Assembly: GCF_025515305.1 (NCBI RefSeq)
Contig: NZ_JAOPHT010000008.1
Span: forward strand, 1-64,000
Length of the DNA: 64,000 nucleotides
Origin: Roseicyclus sediminis
GTDB lineage: Bacteria > Pseudomonadota > Alphaproteobacteria > Rhodobacterales > Rhodobacteraceae
Direction: 5' to 3'
Shown here: positions 19,071 to 27,119 of the stretch, piece after piece
How the letters are laid out: each line of letters opens with the position of its first letter
Position numbering within the stretch: the first letter of the stretch is position 1
Translations under genes and position numbers: made by a program
The notes under the pieces: generated by a model
What the model was told of the DNA's origin: nothing
Databases searched by the model: none
What the model saw: the letters and a program-made list of their open reading frames with translations, nothing else

Positions 19071-20249
19071 ATGCAGGGGCGCCCACTAGACATACTGATC
19101 GTGGGTGGCGGGATCGCCGGCTGCTGCGCCGCGATCGCGCTGACGCGGACCGGCCACCGGGTCCGGATCGTTGAGAAGCAGGACGCGTGGCGATTCCAGA
19201 GCTCGGGCATCTTCGTGTATGCCAACGGTTTGGAAAGCCTTGGGAAAATCGGCCTGTTGGAGGATATCCTCGCTGCCGGGTTCCCCGTGCCCGAAGGCCG
19301 CAACGCCTATTACGACCACACCGGGAAACCGATCGTCGAGACCCGCTATCCCACCGCCGACGCCGGCCGGATCCCGGCGATCCTCGGGATCAAGCGCGCC
19401 GAGATGCACCGCGTCATGGCCGCCCGCGTCGCGGCGCTTGGCGTGCCGGTGCAGCTGGGGACGACCGTGACGCGGCTGGAGGACGGGGCTGGGGGCGTCA
19501 GCGCGACGCTCTCGGACGGCAGCGTCGCGCGTGCCGATCTGGTGGTCGCGGCCGATGGCGTGCGTTCGGCCACGCGCGCCCTGATCGGCATCGAGGTTGC
19601 GCCGCGCTACACCGGGGTGGGCGTCTGGCGGGCCGTGCATCGCCGGCCGCCGGAGCTGACCGACAAGATCATGATGATGGGGCCGGCCAAGCGCTTCGGC
19701 ATCATGCCAATCAGCGACGAGCTGCTCTACACCTTCGGCACCGTGACCGAACCCGAGGACAGCTACTACGCCCCCGCGGACTGGCCCCGGCTCATGGCCG
19801 CGCGGTTCGCGGAGTTCGGCGGCCCCGCCGCCCCGTTCCTCGCGGAGCTGAGCGCGCGGACCGAAGTGCTCTATACGGCGGTCGAGGAAATCGTACTTCC
19901 CCTGCCGTGGCACCGGGGACGCGTCCAGCTGATCGGCGATGCCGCCCATGCCTCGACCCCGTTCATGGGGCAAGGGGGTGCCATGGCCATGCAGGACGCC
20001 GTGGTCCTCGCGGAAGCGCTTGCGGCGCATGACACGCTGGAAGAGGCGCTGAGCGCCTTCGGCGCCGCGCGTTTTCCGGTATGCGTTTTCGTGCAGGACG
20101 TCTCGCGCGCGGTCGGAGAGGCCGGTGCGCGGGAAACGGGCGACCCATCGGCCCGCCATGCCGAGATGCGCGCGACGGCGCAGGACAAGGTGGACGGGTT
20201 CTACGACCGGTTGCACGCGTTGACCCAGGCGGGCCGGTTCGGACGCTGA
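19071..20249 (+). CDS. second FAD-dependent aromatic-ring monooxygenase
   Basis: The 392-residue protein is another class A flavin monooxygenase, with GGGIAGCCAAIAL at the N-terminus, AADGVRSATR in the middle and LIGDAAHASTPFMGQGGA near 300. It is clearly diverged from the one at 13480, so two successive hydroxylations or two alternative substrates are possible. It starts 4 bases after the sulfatase stop and ends the rightward operon. Its stop faces the stop of the next, leftward gene at a distance of 8 bases. Confidence 0.88.
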   Translation: MQGRPLDILIVGGGIAGCCAAIALTRTGHRVRIVEKQDAWRFQSSGIFVYANGLESLGKIGLLEDILAAGFPVPEGRNAYYDHTGKPIVETRYPTADAGRIPAILGIKRAEMHRVMAARVAALGVPVQLGTTVTRLEDGAGGVSATLSDGSVARADLVVAADGVRSATRALIGIEVAPRYTGVGVWRAVHRRPPELTDKIMMMGPAKRFGIMPISDELLYTFGTVTEPEDSYYAPADWPRLMAARFAEFGGPAAPFLAELSARTEVLYTAVEEIVLPLPWHRGRVQLIGDAAHASTPFMGQGGAMAMQDAVVLAEALAAHDTLEEALSAFGAARFPVCVFVQDVSRAVGEAGARETGDPSARHAEMRATAQDKVDGFYDRLHALTQAGRFGR

Positions 20250-20257
20250 CGGCGAGC

Positions 20258-20782
20258 CTAGCCGGGCAGGCGCAGGCGCCCCGAAATCTCGGCCTCGGCG
20301 TGGTTCAGCGCGCCGAAGCCGGCCCCGGCGGTCCAGAACCCGCCGAGGATCTCGGTGCCCGAAAGCTCCGCCCGCCCGGCGATCCGTGCGCCTTCCAGGG
20401 TGACATTGGCCATCATCAGCGCTTCGCGCATCGACAGGGTGGCCAGCCGGGCGCGCGCCAGCGACAGCACGCCCTGAACAACCGCCCCGTCAAGGATGAC
20501 ATCGCCTGCCTCGAGGCCGTCGGCGCGCAGGTCGGTGCGGAAGGTCGCACCGGTGAGATCGCATCGCTCCGCCATGCTTGCCTGCCGCAGCCATGCCAGC
20601 CCCTGAAAGCGCGTGCCCCGTGCGCTGAGCCCGCCCATCAGCCGCGCGCCCGACAGGTCGAAGCCGCGCAGCTCCAGCCCATCGAGGATCAGCGGCGCCT
20701 CCAGCACGATGCCGCGCGCGTCGACATGTTCGCCATGGCGCCATGGGCGCTGCAACTCGGCCAGAAGCTCCGCCCCGGTCAC
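20258..20782 (-). CDS. pentapeptide-repeat-like protein of unknown function
   Basis: The 174-residue protein consists of loosely repeated five-residue units of the A(D/N)LxG kind, for example FDLSGARL, CDLTGATF, VILDGAVV, VTLEGARI and AELSGTEI. This predicts a right-handed quadrilateral beta-helix. It has no signal peptide or membrane segment. It is the last gene of the leftward operon and overlaps the SDR gene by 4 bases (ATGA), so it is translated with the catabolic enzymes. I do not know a role for such a protein in aromatic degradation; protection or scaffolding are possibilities only. Confidence 0.7.
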   Translation of the reverse strand: MTGAELLAELQRPWRHGEHVDARGIVLEAPLILDGLELRGFDLSGARLMGGLSARGTRFQGLAWLRQASMAERCDLTGATFRTDLRADGLEAGDVILDGAVVQGVLSLARARLATLSMREALMMANVTLEGARIAGRAELSGTEILGGFWTAGAGFGALNHAEAEISGRLRLPG

Positions 20783-21507
20783 GTGAACACGAAGCCCCGG
20801 TTGACCGGCAGGACCTGACCGGTCAGCGTCAGCGCCGCCTCGCTCAGAAGGAAGGCCACGGTTCCGGCCACGTCCTCGGGCGGTTGCGGCCCGGGCACCG
20901 CGCGGCCCTGACCGTATTGCTCATGGCGCGCCCGGGGGACGTATTCTGTGCTTTCGGTGGTCAGGATGCCCGGCGCGATGGCCGTAACGCCGATGCCGTC
21001 GGGGCCGAGTTCGCGCGCCAGCGAGCGCGTCATCGAGATAACCGCGCCCTTGGAGGCCACGTAGCTCATGAGGTTGGGCGCGCCCCAGAGCGCGGTGTCG
21101 GAGGCCACGTTGACGATCCGCCCCGAGCCCGAGGCGCGCAGGGCAGGGGCCGCGGCCCGCGTCATCAGCCAGGTGCCGCGCACGTTGACCTCCATCACCC
21201 GGTCCCAGGTGTCGATATCGACATCCTCGAACCCGATGCCGCCGATGCCGGTGGCGATGGCCCCGTTGTTGACCAGCCCGTGAAGAGGTCCGTCCAGCCC
21301 GGCGCCAAGCGCCGCGACGCTGGCCGGGTCGCGCAGGTCGACGCGGTTGAAATCGGCGGAAAGCTCCGCCGCCACGGCCCGGCCTTCCTCCTCGAGGATA
21401 TCCGCAAGGGTCAGCCGCGCACCCGCCTCCGCGAGGTGGCGGGCGATCACGGCACCCAGACCGCGCGCCGCACCGGACACGACAATGTGCCGTCCCTTCA
21501 GGGTCAT
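20779..21507 (-). CDS. short-chain dehydrogenase/reductase (cis-dihydrodiol or 3-oxoacyl reductase-like)
   Basis: The 242-residue protein is a classical SDR: SGAARGLG cofactor motif (11-18), NNGA, catalytic serine in VASDTALW and the intact Tyr-x-x-x-Lys as SYVASKGAV. It lies directly after a Rieske oxygenase gene and overlaps it by 4 bases. That fits dehydrogenation of a cis-diol or of a side-chain alcohol made by the oxygenase. Unlike the SDR at 7770 it keeps all catalytic residues. Confidence 0.87.
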   Translation of the reverse strand: MTLKGRHIVVSGAARGLGAVIARHLAEAGARLTLADILEEEGRAVAAELSADFNRVDLRDPASVAALGAGLDGPLHGLVNNGAIATGIGGIGFEDVDIDTWDRVMEVNVRGTWLMTRAAAPALRASGSGRIVNVASDTALWGAPNLMSYVASKGAVISMTRSLARELGPDGIGVTAIAPGILTTESTEYVPRARHEQYGQGRAVPGPQPPEDVAGTVAFLLSEAALTLTGQVLPVNRGFVFT

Positions 21508-22556
21508 TGCGCGGCGACGCCCTCGGCGGCCGCGTCCTCGGCCTCGATCTGCGCGCGCGCCAGCCGGTTGAGCGCCCGCCGCAGATGCGCGAGCCCGATG
21601 TCGTGCTGATAGAGCATCTCGCGCCGCCGCGCGTCGTCGGGCATCCCCTCCAGCATCACGCGATCCTGCTCCAGAACTTTCCAGTGCTGTTCCTCCAGCC
21701 GCGCTCGGAACAGGAAGCGCCAGCTGTCGCGCTCGAAGCCCTGCACCTTGCGCATCCGCCAGAAGAACACCTTGCAGCGTTGCGGACCCATGGGCAGCAC
21801 GTAGCCTACGATCCGCATGTTGCCGCCGGGTCCGGCCGAGGCGGGGTAGGGGATGTCGAGATGGCAATACATGCCGCCTTCGGGCGTCTCGAATTCGACC
21901 CAGTCGAAATTCTCGCCGGTCTGGCCAATGCGTGCCACGCGAAACCCGGTCTCGCGGTTTTCCAGCTCCAGCAGGTCCTGCTTGGAGCCGAAGGCCAGCG
22001 TGAAGCTTTCTGCGTGCAGGTAACAGCCATGCATCGGGTCCGCGAGGTTGTCGAGCGCGTAGCGATAGTTCACGTCCCAGACGGCGGTGCACAGGAAACC
22101 GGCCCAGTCCGGATCGGTCAGTTCTGGCGAAAGCGGCAGGGGCGGCGGCTCCGTCGCCTCGTCCGAGGACATGAAGACGAAGACCGCGTCGCTGTGCTCG
22201 GCCACGTGGTAAGAGCGCAGCGCCTTGCGACCTTCCATCGGGCAATCGGGCATGGCGGGAACATGCTGAACCGTGCCGGTGCCATCGACCACGACGCCAT
22301 GATAGCGGCAGCCGATGTTCTCGCCGTGGATCTCGCCGTAACTCAGCGGCGCGCCGCGGTGCGGACAGAAATCCTCGATGCACTGCACCGTCCCGTCCGA
22401 GCGGCGCCACATCACCAGCTTCTGCCCCAGCGCCACGACGCCGAAGGGCCGGTCGCCCCGAATCTCCACCGATTTGGCGACCGGATACCATTGATCGCGG
22501 ACGCCTTCGTTCACGCGGGCCTCGACCCGGCCCCTCATCTCTGCCGATACTGCCAT
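21504..22556 (-). CDS. Rieske non-heme iron oxygenase, alpha subunit
   Basis: The 350-residue protein has a Rieske [2Fe-2S] motif Cys64-x-His66 (CPHRGAPLSYG) and Cys83-x2-His86 (CRYHG). It is followed by a catalytic domain with the mononuclear iron ligands His176 and His181 (NLADPMHGCYLHAESF). This is the single-component-type length of the phthalate/vanillate family rather than of the alpha/beta hexamers. No reductase or ferredoxin gene is in the operon, so electrons must come from elsewhere. It sits between a small protein gene and an SDR. Likely reactions are ring hydroxylation or O/N-demethylation of an aromatic acid. Confidence 0.9.
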   Translation of the reverse strand: MAVSAEMRGRVEARVNEGVRDQWYPVAKSVEIRGDRPFGVVALGQKLVMWRRSDGTVQCIEDFCPHRGAPLSYGEIHGENIGCRYHGVVVDGTGTVQHVPAMPDCPMEGRKALRSYHVAEHSDAVFVFMSSDEATEPPPLPLSPELTDPDWAGFLCTAVWDVNYRYALDNLADPMHGCYLHAESFTLAFGSKQDLLELENRETGFRVARIGQTGENFDWVEFETPEGGMYCHLDIPYPASAGPGGNMRIVGYVLPMGPQRCKVFFWRMRKVQGFERDSWRFLFRARLEEQHWKVLEQDRVMLEGMPDDARRREMLYQHDIGLAHLRRALNRLARAQIEAEDAAAEGVAAQ

Positions 22557-22569
22557 CGTGTCCTCTCCC

Positions 22570-22896
22570 TCAAGCTCCGAAGCCGTTTTCGAGATATGCC
22601 GCGTCCAGATCCGCGTTGATCGCCTGCAGTTCGGCCGCCAGCGTCTCGACCGTCCAGTCGGGCTTGCCGCTGGACGGCCGGATGACTCCGCGGGCGGTCA
22701 GCGCGTCGGCGAGCTCGGCCTGACCGGCAATCCCGTCGCCATAGAGTGCCATGAGCGCCCCGGCGAAGTCATCCTCAGCGGCGCTGAGCGGCCGACCCCG
22801 ACCCTGGTGGGCAAGTTCCGGACGGCCCGCGGCGCGCGCGGCGGCCATCATCGCCTTGAACGCGTCGGGGCGTCCGGGATTGCTGGGTGTGCTCAT
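22570..22896 (-). CDS. small protein with recombinase-like helix-turn-helix
   Basis: The 108-residue protein has two parts: an N-terminal stretch with HQGRGRPLSAAEDDFAGAL, and a C-terminal part (LADALTARGVIRPSSGKPDW, then TVETLAAELQAI). The latter resembles the helix-turn-helix of large serine recombinases, in which a GI-P--G-W loop precedes the recognition helix. There is no recombinase catalytic domain. It lies between the bicupin and Rieske genes with short gaps (5 and 13 bases), so it is part of the operon. It could be a small regulator or an oxygenase accessory protein. I do not know a tested function. Confidence 0.65.
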   Translation of the reverse strand: MSTPSNPGRPDAFKAMMAAARAAGRPELAHQGRGRPLSAAEDDFAGALMALYGDGIAGQAELADALTARGVIRPSSGKPDWTVETLAAELQAINADLDAAYLENGFGA

Positions 22897-22901
22897 CGCG
22901 C

Positions 22902-23858
22902 TCAGCCCTTACTGTAGACGGCGCCATCATCGCCCGACGTGCCGATCACGGTCCAGACGGTGGCCGGCCCGACGCCGGGGTTGCGCAGGTAATGGGCCTG
23001 CCCCGCGGGCGTCTTGACCAGATCGCGGGGGCCAAGCTCGACGCTGGTTTCCGCGCCTTCCTCGCCGACCCAGACGACCTCGACGCTGCCCTCGATACAG
23101 AGATACGCATCTTCGGCGGTGCGCGTGAAGGGCGCCAGTTTCGCACCCATGGGCAGGCCCCACATTTCCTTACGCGTGCTGTCATGCTTCACCGCGCCCG
23201 GCGCATCGCCGACGTAGACCTTGCGCGTGAAGCCCGCGTTTTCCCAAATTGTCGGCAGCTCGGTGTAGCGCACCACATAGTCGGCCATCAGCTTCTGGAT
23301 CTCGTGGGTGCCGTTGCGGTCAAAGGGCATGGTCTTGCCCGGCTGGGCGCCGAAGGTCCGCGCCAGCTCCGCCGGATGCTCCTTGGGGTGATAGTGATAG
23401 ACGGGCGGCAGCGGCTTGCCCACGTCGACCGAGATCGACATGAACACCGGCTCGACCCCGTCGACGCGGAAACCGTGGCCGATCTCGCGCGCGTTCAGGA
23501 TCATGTCCTTTGGGCCGAGATTGACCTCGACGACCTCGCCGTGCTTTTCCCAGCCCACGACCAGCGCCCCTGACAGGATGAGAAAGCTTTCCTCGATCTC
23601 GTGGCTGTGGCACGCGGCGTATCGACCGGGTTCCTTGTAGATCAGGCTGAGCGTGAAATTGTCCGCCTTGAGCGTCGACGGATCGCCCACCTTGGGCGAG
23701 CCGCCGGCCCCGATATAGCGCATCTGCGCGCGGGCCAGCTCATCAAAGCCGGCATTTGACGGAAAAGCGTTCCAGTCGAAGGTCTTGTCGACGAAGCGCC
23801 CGGTATGAGCTTTCATGCGGTCCGCAAGGCTGGCCTGAGGGGTCGAGGCGATGTTCAT
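22902..23858 (-). CDS. bicupin ring-cleavage dioxygenase (gentisate 1,2-dioxygenase-like)
   Basis: The 318-residue protein has two cupin barrels. The first carries the metal ligands His84, His86, Glu90 and His128 (CHSHEIEESFLILSG ... REIGHGF). The second (about 215-315) retains the shape (AYLCIEGSVEVVW ... TPAGQAHYLRNPG) with fewer ligands. Gentisate, hydroxynaphthoate and salicylate dioxygenases share this layout, but sugar-binding or other cupins are not excluded. The ATG at 23858 is chosen because GGGAGA lies 6 bases before it; a longer frame to 23894 would run toward the divergent promoter. It is the first gene of the leftward operon. Confidence 0.75.
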   Translation of the reverse strand: MNIASTPQASLADRMKAHTGRFVDKTFDWNAFPSNAGFDELARAQMRYIGAGGSPKVGDPSTLKADNFTLSLIYKEPGRYAACHSHEIEESFLILSGALVVGWEKHGEVVEVNLGPKDMILNAREIGHGFRVDGVEPVFMSISVDVGKPLPPVYHYHPKEHPAELARTFGAQPGKTMPFDRNGTHEIQKLMADYVVRYTELPTIWENAGFTRKVYVGDAPGAVKHDSTRKEMWGLPMGAKLAPFTRTAEDAYLCIEGSVEVVWVGEEGAETSVELGPRDLVKTPAGQAHYLRNPGVGPATVWTVIGTSGDDGAVYSKG

Positions 23859-23923
23859 GGCGTGTCTCCCGAGTGAAATTGCTTGACCCGACACTAAGGC
23901 CGGGGGTTTCGTTGGGAAGCGCG

Positions 23924-23941
23924 CGTTTTACCGGTGAAACG
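23924..23941. promoter_or_regulatory. possible operator dyad between bicupin and IclR genes
   Basis: CGTTT (23924-23928) and AAACG (23937-23941) form a short dyad across eight bases in the 96-bp divergent gap. It is placed so that the neighbouring IclR protein could act on both promoters. The arms are only five bases, so chance is possible. The dyad does not resemble the TTGAAC/GTTC sites of the first IclR system. Confidence 0.3.
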
Positions 23942-23954
23942 TCCCGGAGGGCCG

Positions 23955-24701
23955 ATGAGCGATAAGGATCCCTATTCTGTTCCCGCCCTCGTGCGTGGGC
24001 TGACATTGCTGCAGACGTTCACGCCGCAGCGTCCGGAACAGACGATGGCACAACTGGCGCAGACGCTCGGCATCACCCGGTCGGCGGTGTTCCGTACCGT
24101 TCACACGCTTGTGCAGGAGGGTTTCCTGCTGCCGGTCCGCGACGGCAATCACTTCCGCCTCGGTCCGGCAGTCCTGCGGGTCAGCTATGGATACCTCGCC
24201 AGTCGAGAGTTGCTGGAAGTGGCGCAAAAGCCGCTGGAGGCGCTGCGCGACGCGCAGGACTGGTCCGGTCATCTGGGCGTGCTTGACGGGCGGCATGTCC
24301 TCTACCTGATCCGCCTGCCGGCGTCCGACGGTCTGTCATCGCTGGTCCATGTCGGCAGTCGCCTGCCGGCGACGATGACCGCCATGGGGCGGGTGCTGCT
24401 GAGCCGGAGGACAGAGCCGCAGATCCGCCGCTTGCTGGACGGTCAGCCGAAAGCGGCCATCGAGAAGGCGCTTGCCGCCTGGCGGAAAGACAGCGCAAAT
24501 CCCTCGGTGATCCATAACGGCAGCTTCGAGACCGGGCTGTGTAGCGTCGCCGCCCCGATCCACGACTTGTCTGGCGATGTCATCGCGGCCATCAGCGCCA
24601 CGAAACAGACCGACACCGTGCCCACCTTGGTGGAACGCGAAGTCCTGAAGACCGCATACGCGATCAGCCGCGCGATGGGTTGGAACGCGCCGGAACCCTA
24701 G
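23955..24701 (+). CDS. second IclR-family transcriptional regulator
   Basis: The 248-residue product has an IclR winged HTH (ALVRGLTLLQTFTPQ, then MAQLAQTLGITRSAVFRTVH) and an effector domain with HLGVLDGRHVLYLIR and GLCSVAAPIHDLSGD. It is divergent from the bicupin/Rieske operon and probably regulates it. The ATG at 23955 follows GGAGGG. An in-frame GTG at 23934 lies inside the putative operator and was rejected. Its sequence differs enough from the regulator at 12539 to suggest a different effector and site. Confidence 0.87.
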   Translation: MSDKDPYSVPALVRGLTLLQTFTPQRPEQTMAQLAQTLGITRSAVFRTVHTLVQEGFLLPVRDGNHFRLGPAVLRVSYGYLASRELLEVAQKPLEALRDAQDWSGHLGVLDGRHVLYLIRLPASDGLSSLVHVGSRLPATMTAMGRVLLSRRTEPQIRRLLDGQPKAAIEKALAAWRKDSANPSVIHNGSFETGLCSVAAPIHDLSGDVIAAISATKQTDTVPTLVEREVLKTAYAISRAMGWNAPEP

Positions 24702-24819
24702 CGGTGTTTGGTCTGCCGCCGGCGGGTCAGCGGCATGAATCTTGCGTCCGGGTTCGATGCCCGGGCACGTCCCGAGGATCTCGTCTTCCCGGATTGCCTT
24801 GCCCCTGAAGGGCCGGACC

Positions 24820-25152
24820 TCAATTTCCGAGCATGCCGGGAAGCCGTAGACCGCTTTCTCGGGCGCAGGAGATGGCGTCCTCATAGGCGGCGTCGGCGTG
24901 CCGCCAGACGCCCGAGGCGGGATCGTTCCACAGCGCCGGTTCGAGCCGTTTGGCGGCCTCGGGCTTGCGATCGGCCACGATGACGGCGCCTGCGTGTTGG
25001 CTGAAGCCCACGCCGCCCCCGCCACCGTGGTGGAGCGACCCCCATGTGGCGCCGCTCGCGGTGTTCACGAGGGCATTCAGGAGCGGCCAGTCGGACATGG
25101 CGTCCAAGCCGTCCTTCATCGCCTCGGTCTCGCGGTTCGGGCTTGCCACCGA
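24820..25152 (-). pseudogene. hutU: truncated urocanate hydratase (hutU) remnant, C-terminal part
   Basis: About 110 codons on the minus strand match the C-terminal end of urocanate hydratase: [49 protein letters not shown] and [20 protein letters not shown]. The match ends near the expected C-terminus with a stop at 24820. Full-length HutU is about 555 residues and nothing of the N-terminal four fifths is present upstream. Substitutions such as GLDAMSDW for the usual GSDAVSDW also suggest decay. It marks a deleted histidine-utilisation locus at the border of the catabolic region. Confidence 0.82.
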
Positions 25153-25859
25153 TCTTGCCTTGGGTCTGTGGATGGTTCGGTGCGCCGCGGACATGGTCCA
25201 TGCCCTTCTGCTCGAGCCGGCTGGCGAGATCAACGGAGTTATAGGAGGCGGCAGTGTCACGGAGTAGCCGCGGCCGGTGCGCCACTGTTGCGCTGTCACA
25301 GCCGGAGACGTCTATACACTAACACTCAAACTGGACCACTCAGTGGGGGCAGGCCAATCTAAACCAACTTTCGATTGGCCGCTTGGTCCGCGATCCGGAC
25401 CTTAGCGTCTGAGATCCCGCTGCACTGGTCACTAATGACCGCTATTCCTTCCGCGCCGCAGCGGTCAGGACCAGAGGCCTTCATGCTACATCTGCGAGGG
25501 CTCTAGCTGGGTCACTTCCGGAAAGGGCTCGAGGCAGTCATCTGACTTTTTTTGTCGGATGACGGTTCTACCTCGAACTGCGGACATCAGGCGGCTCTCG
25601 TTCATCTGACCAAGCGCGCCACGACCTCCGGGCACGGGATACCGCTTGAGGAGCTCCCAGTGAGCGCGCGGGAGGGCAAGACGTCCAAGCTGATCGAGGA
25701 GTTGCGTGGAAAAGCTCCCGAGCGCCTCGGGCGCGTCTTCTGCTCCGTCGTCGCTAAAGCGCGTGGTGCCAACCGAGCAGGGTGCGACGTATGGGAAGTT
25801 GATCGATTTTGTGCATCGGCATACCTTACTGACGCAGACCCCAACATCGTGAGGAGCCC
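25153..25859. other. scarred intergenic stretch without a supported gene
   Basis: Frames are open in several directions but none has a convincing start or domain. Around 25600-25720 a plus-strand frame reads GIPLEELPVSAREGKTSKLI, which resembles the C-terminal helix region of small DUF3072-like proteins. It could be a relic, since the same frame soon becomes low-complexity. The stretch from 25153 to about 25550 shows nothing I can name. Confidence 0.35.
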
Positions 25860-26159
25860 ATGGGCACCAAGTGGATCGTCCGCGACGACGACAACTTCCA
25901 CTATGGCAACGAGGACGAGCGCTACAGGTACGGCGCGTTCGGCAACTACGACGAGGCCGTCGCGGCCTGCAGGCAGATCGTGGACGAGTACCTCGATAGT
26001 GCCTCCGCGGACACCGCCGAGGCACTCTGGGACAGCTACACCTCCTTCGGCGAAGATCCCTGGATCGACGCCCCGCCGCCCACCGGATCAGAGCGGTTCT
26101 CGGCGTGGACCTACGCCAAGCAGCGCGCCTTCGAGCTTCGGCCTTCGGCAGAGACCTGA
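25860..26159 (+). CDS. small conserved hypothetical protein
   Basis: The 99-residue acidic protein begins MGTKWIVRDDDNFHYGNEDE and continues with a Tyr/Asp-rich pattern (FGNYDEAVAACRQIVDEYL), then SFGEDPWI and FSAWTYAKQR. I recall similar short proteins of this VDDNFHY...FGEDPFI type in many bacteria, all without known function. A GAGGAG ribosome site precedes the ATG by five bases, which supports real translation. No partner gene is evident. Confidence 0.75.
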   Translation: MGTKWIVRDDDNFHYGNEDERYRYGAFGNYDEAVAACRQIVDEYLDSASADTAEALWDSYTSFGEDPWIDAPPPTGSERFSAWTYAKQRAFELRPSAET

Positions 26160-26194
26160 TCGGAGAGCCCGCAAGTTGGCGGCAACAAACGGTA

Positions 26195-26842
26195 CTATGG
26201 GCGTGCACCAAGCAACGTGATAGATGGCGCGACCGCGTCTTCTGGTAGTGGATACCGACGAGCCAGTTCCTCCTGCAGCGCTGCCCGGATGCTAACGACC
26301 TCTATCAGAATACTGTCCGCATCCTCGATCGCAGCATCAATTGTCCTTTGCTGGACTGGCTCGTCGATATGAAACCACTGAGCTGCCTTCCCACGTCCCC
26401 TCGTGAAGTAGTGCTCAATGCGCAACGCACCGTCGCCGTAGAACCATGCTCCGTGCGCTGCTGCGTTGCGGGGCTCGATGCCGTCCCGAATTCTCGGGAT
26501 CAGCGCATGCAACCGCAGCCCGATGGGCGCAGGCGCCCAGCATGCCGCCTCCTTCAGCCCGTCGATGATCTTCCAGTTGTCTTTCTTTAGCCCGAGCACC
26601 TTTTCCCATTCAGAAACGGTGAACCTTCGTTTCCCATGGGCAATTTGAACGATGTGCCAACACCCCAGCTCGATGTGGGCGCACGTTTGCATGTAGATCG
26701 CGTGCTGCATCAGGAAACGGGCCGGCAACATGCCTTCGACCACTGTTCGCAAGGTCACAACCTCCGCTACAGCATTCTCGAGTATGGGTCGTCCTCGGCC
26801 GCCATGTCGAACCTCAGCTTTCCCAGTGAGGAGCTTCGACAA
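26195..26842 (-). CDS. hypothetical protein with HEPN-like R-x4-H motif
   Basis: The 215-residue frame is mostly alpha-helical, with HIELGCWHIVQIAHGKRRFT in the first half and EPRNAAAHGAWFYGDG in the second. Arg125 and His130 make the R-x4-H pattern that marks HEPN nucleases of toxin-antitoxin and abortive-infection systems. The placement after two long helices fits that fold. The start is uncertain: the frame opens at a TTG (26842) with a poor ribosome site, and an internal ATG at 26731 is possible. No nucleotidyltransferase (MNT) partner is adjacent. The lower-GC surroundings suggest acquired DNA. Confidence 0.55.
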   Translation of the reverse strand: MSKLLTGKAEVRHGGRGRPILENAVAEVVTLRTVVEGMLPARFLMQHAIYMQTCAHIELGCWHIVQIAHGKRRFTVSEWEKVLGLKKDNWKIIDGLKEAACWAPAPIGLRLHALIPRIRDGIEPRNAAAHGAWFYGDGALRIEHYFTRGRGKAAQWFHIDEPVQQRTIDAAIEDADSILIEVVSIRAALQEELARRYPLPEDAVAPSITLLGARP

Positions 26843-26977
26843 TGCGGCACACGGGGACCGAGCAAGTCAACGCCTGACGACGCTCCCGCAACTGGCACAT
26901 GAGACGGACACAAAGCCGTCGCCCGATAATGACGACCCGCAAGCAAGACTCTAAGTTATTGTTTTATTGCTGAAAAT

Positions 26978-27052
26978 TGGCTCCGGCGGTAGGGATCGAA
27001 CCTACGACCAATTGATTAACAGTCAACTGCTCTACCGCTGAGCTACGCCGGA
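26978..27052 (-). tRNA. tRNA-Asn (GTT)
   Basis: Read on the minus strand, the sequence folds as a cloverleaf with acceptor arms TCCGGCG and CGCCGGA, the D-arm AGCTCAGCGGTAGAGC, anticodon loop CTGTTAATC with anticodon GTT, and T-loop GGTTCGATCCC. The terminal CCA is encoded. The length is 75 bases. tRNA genes are common integration targets, and this one lies at the right border of the scarred accessory stretch. Confidence 0.95.
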
Positions 27053-27119
27053 ACTGGGGGGTCACATATCAAGTGCGATTTTTCCTGTCCAGAGGGACCC
27101 CGGAAAAAATCCCCGATGC

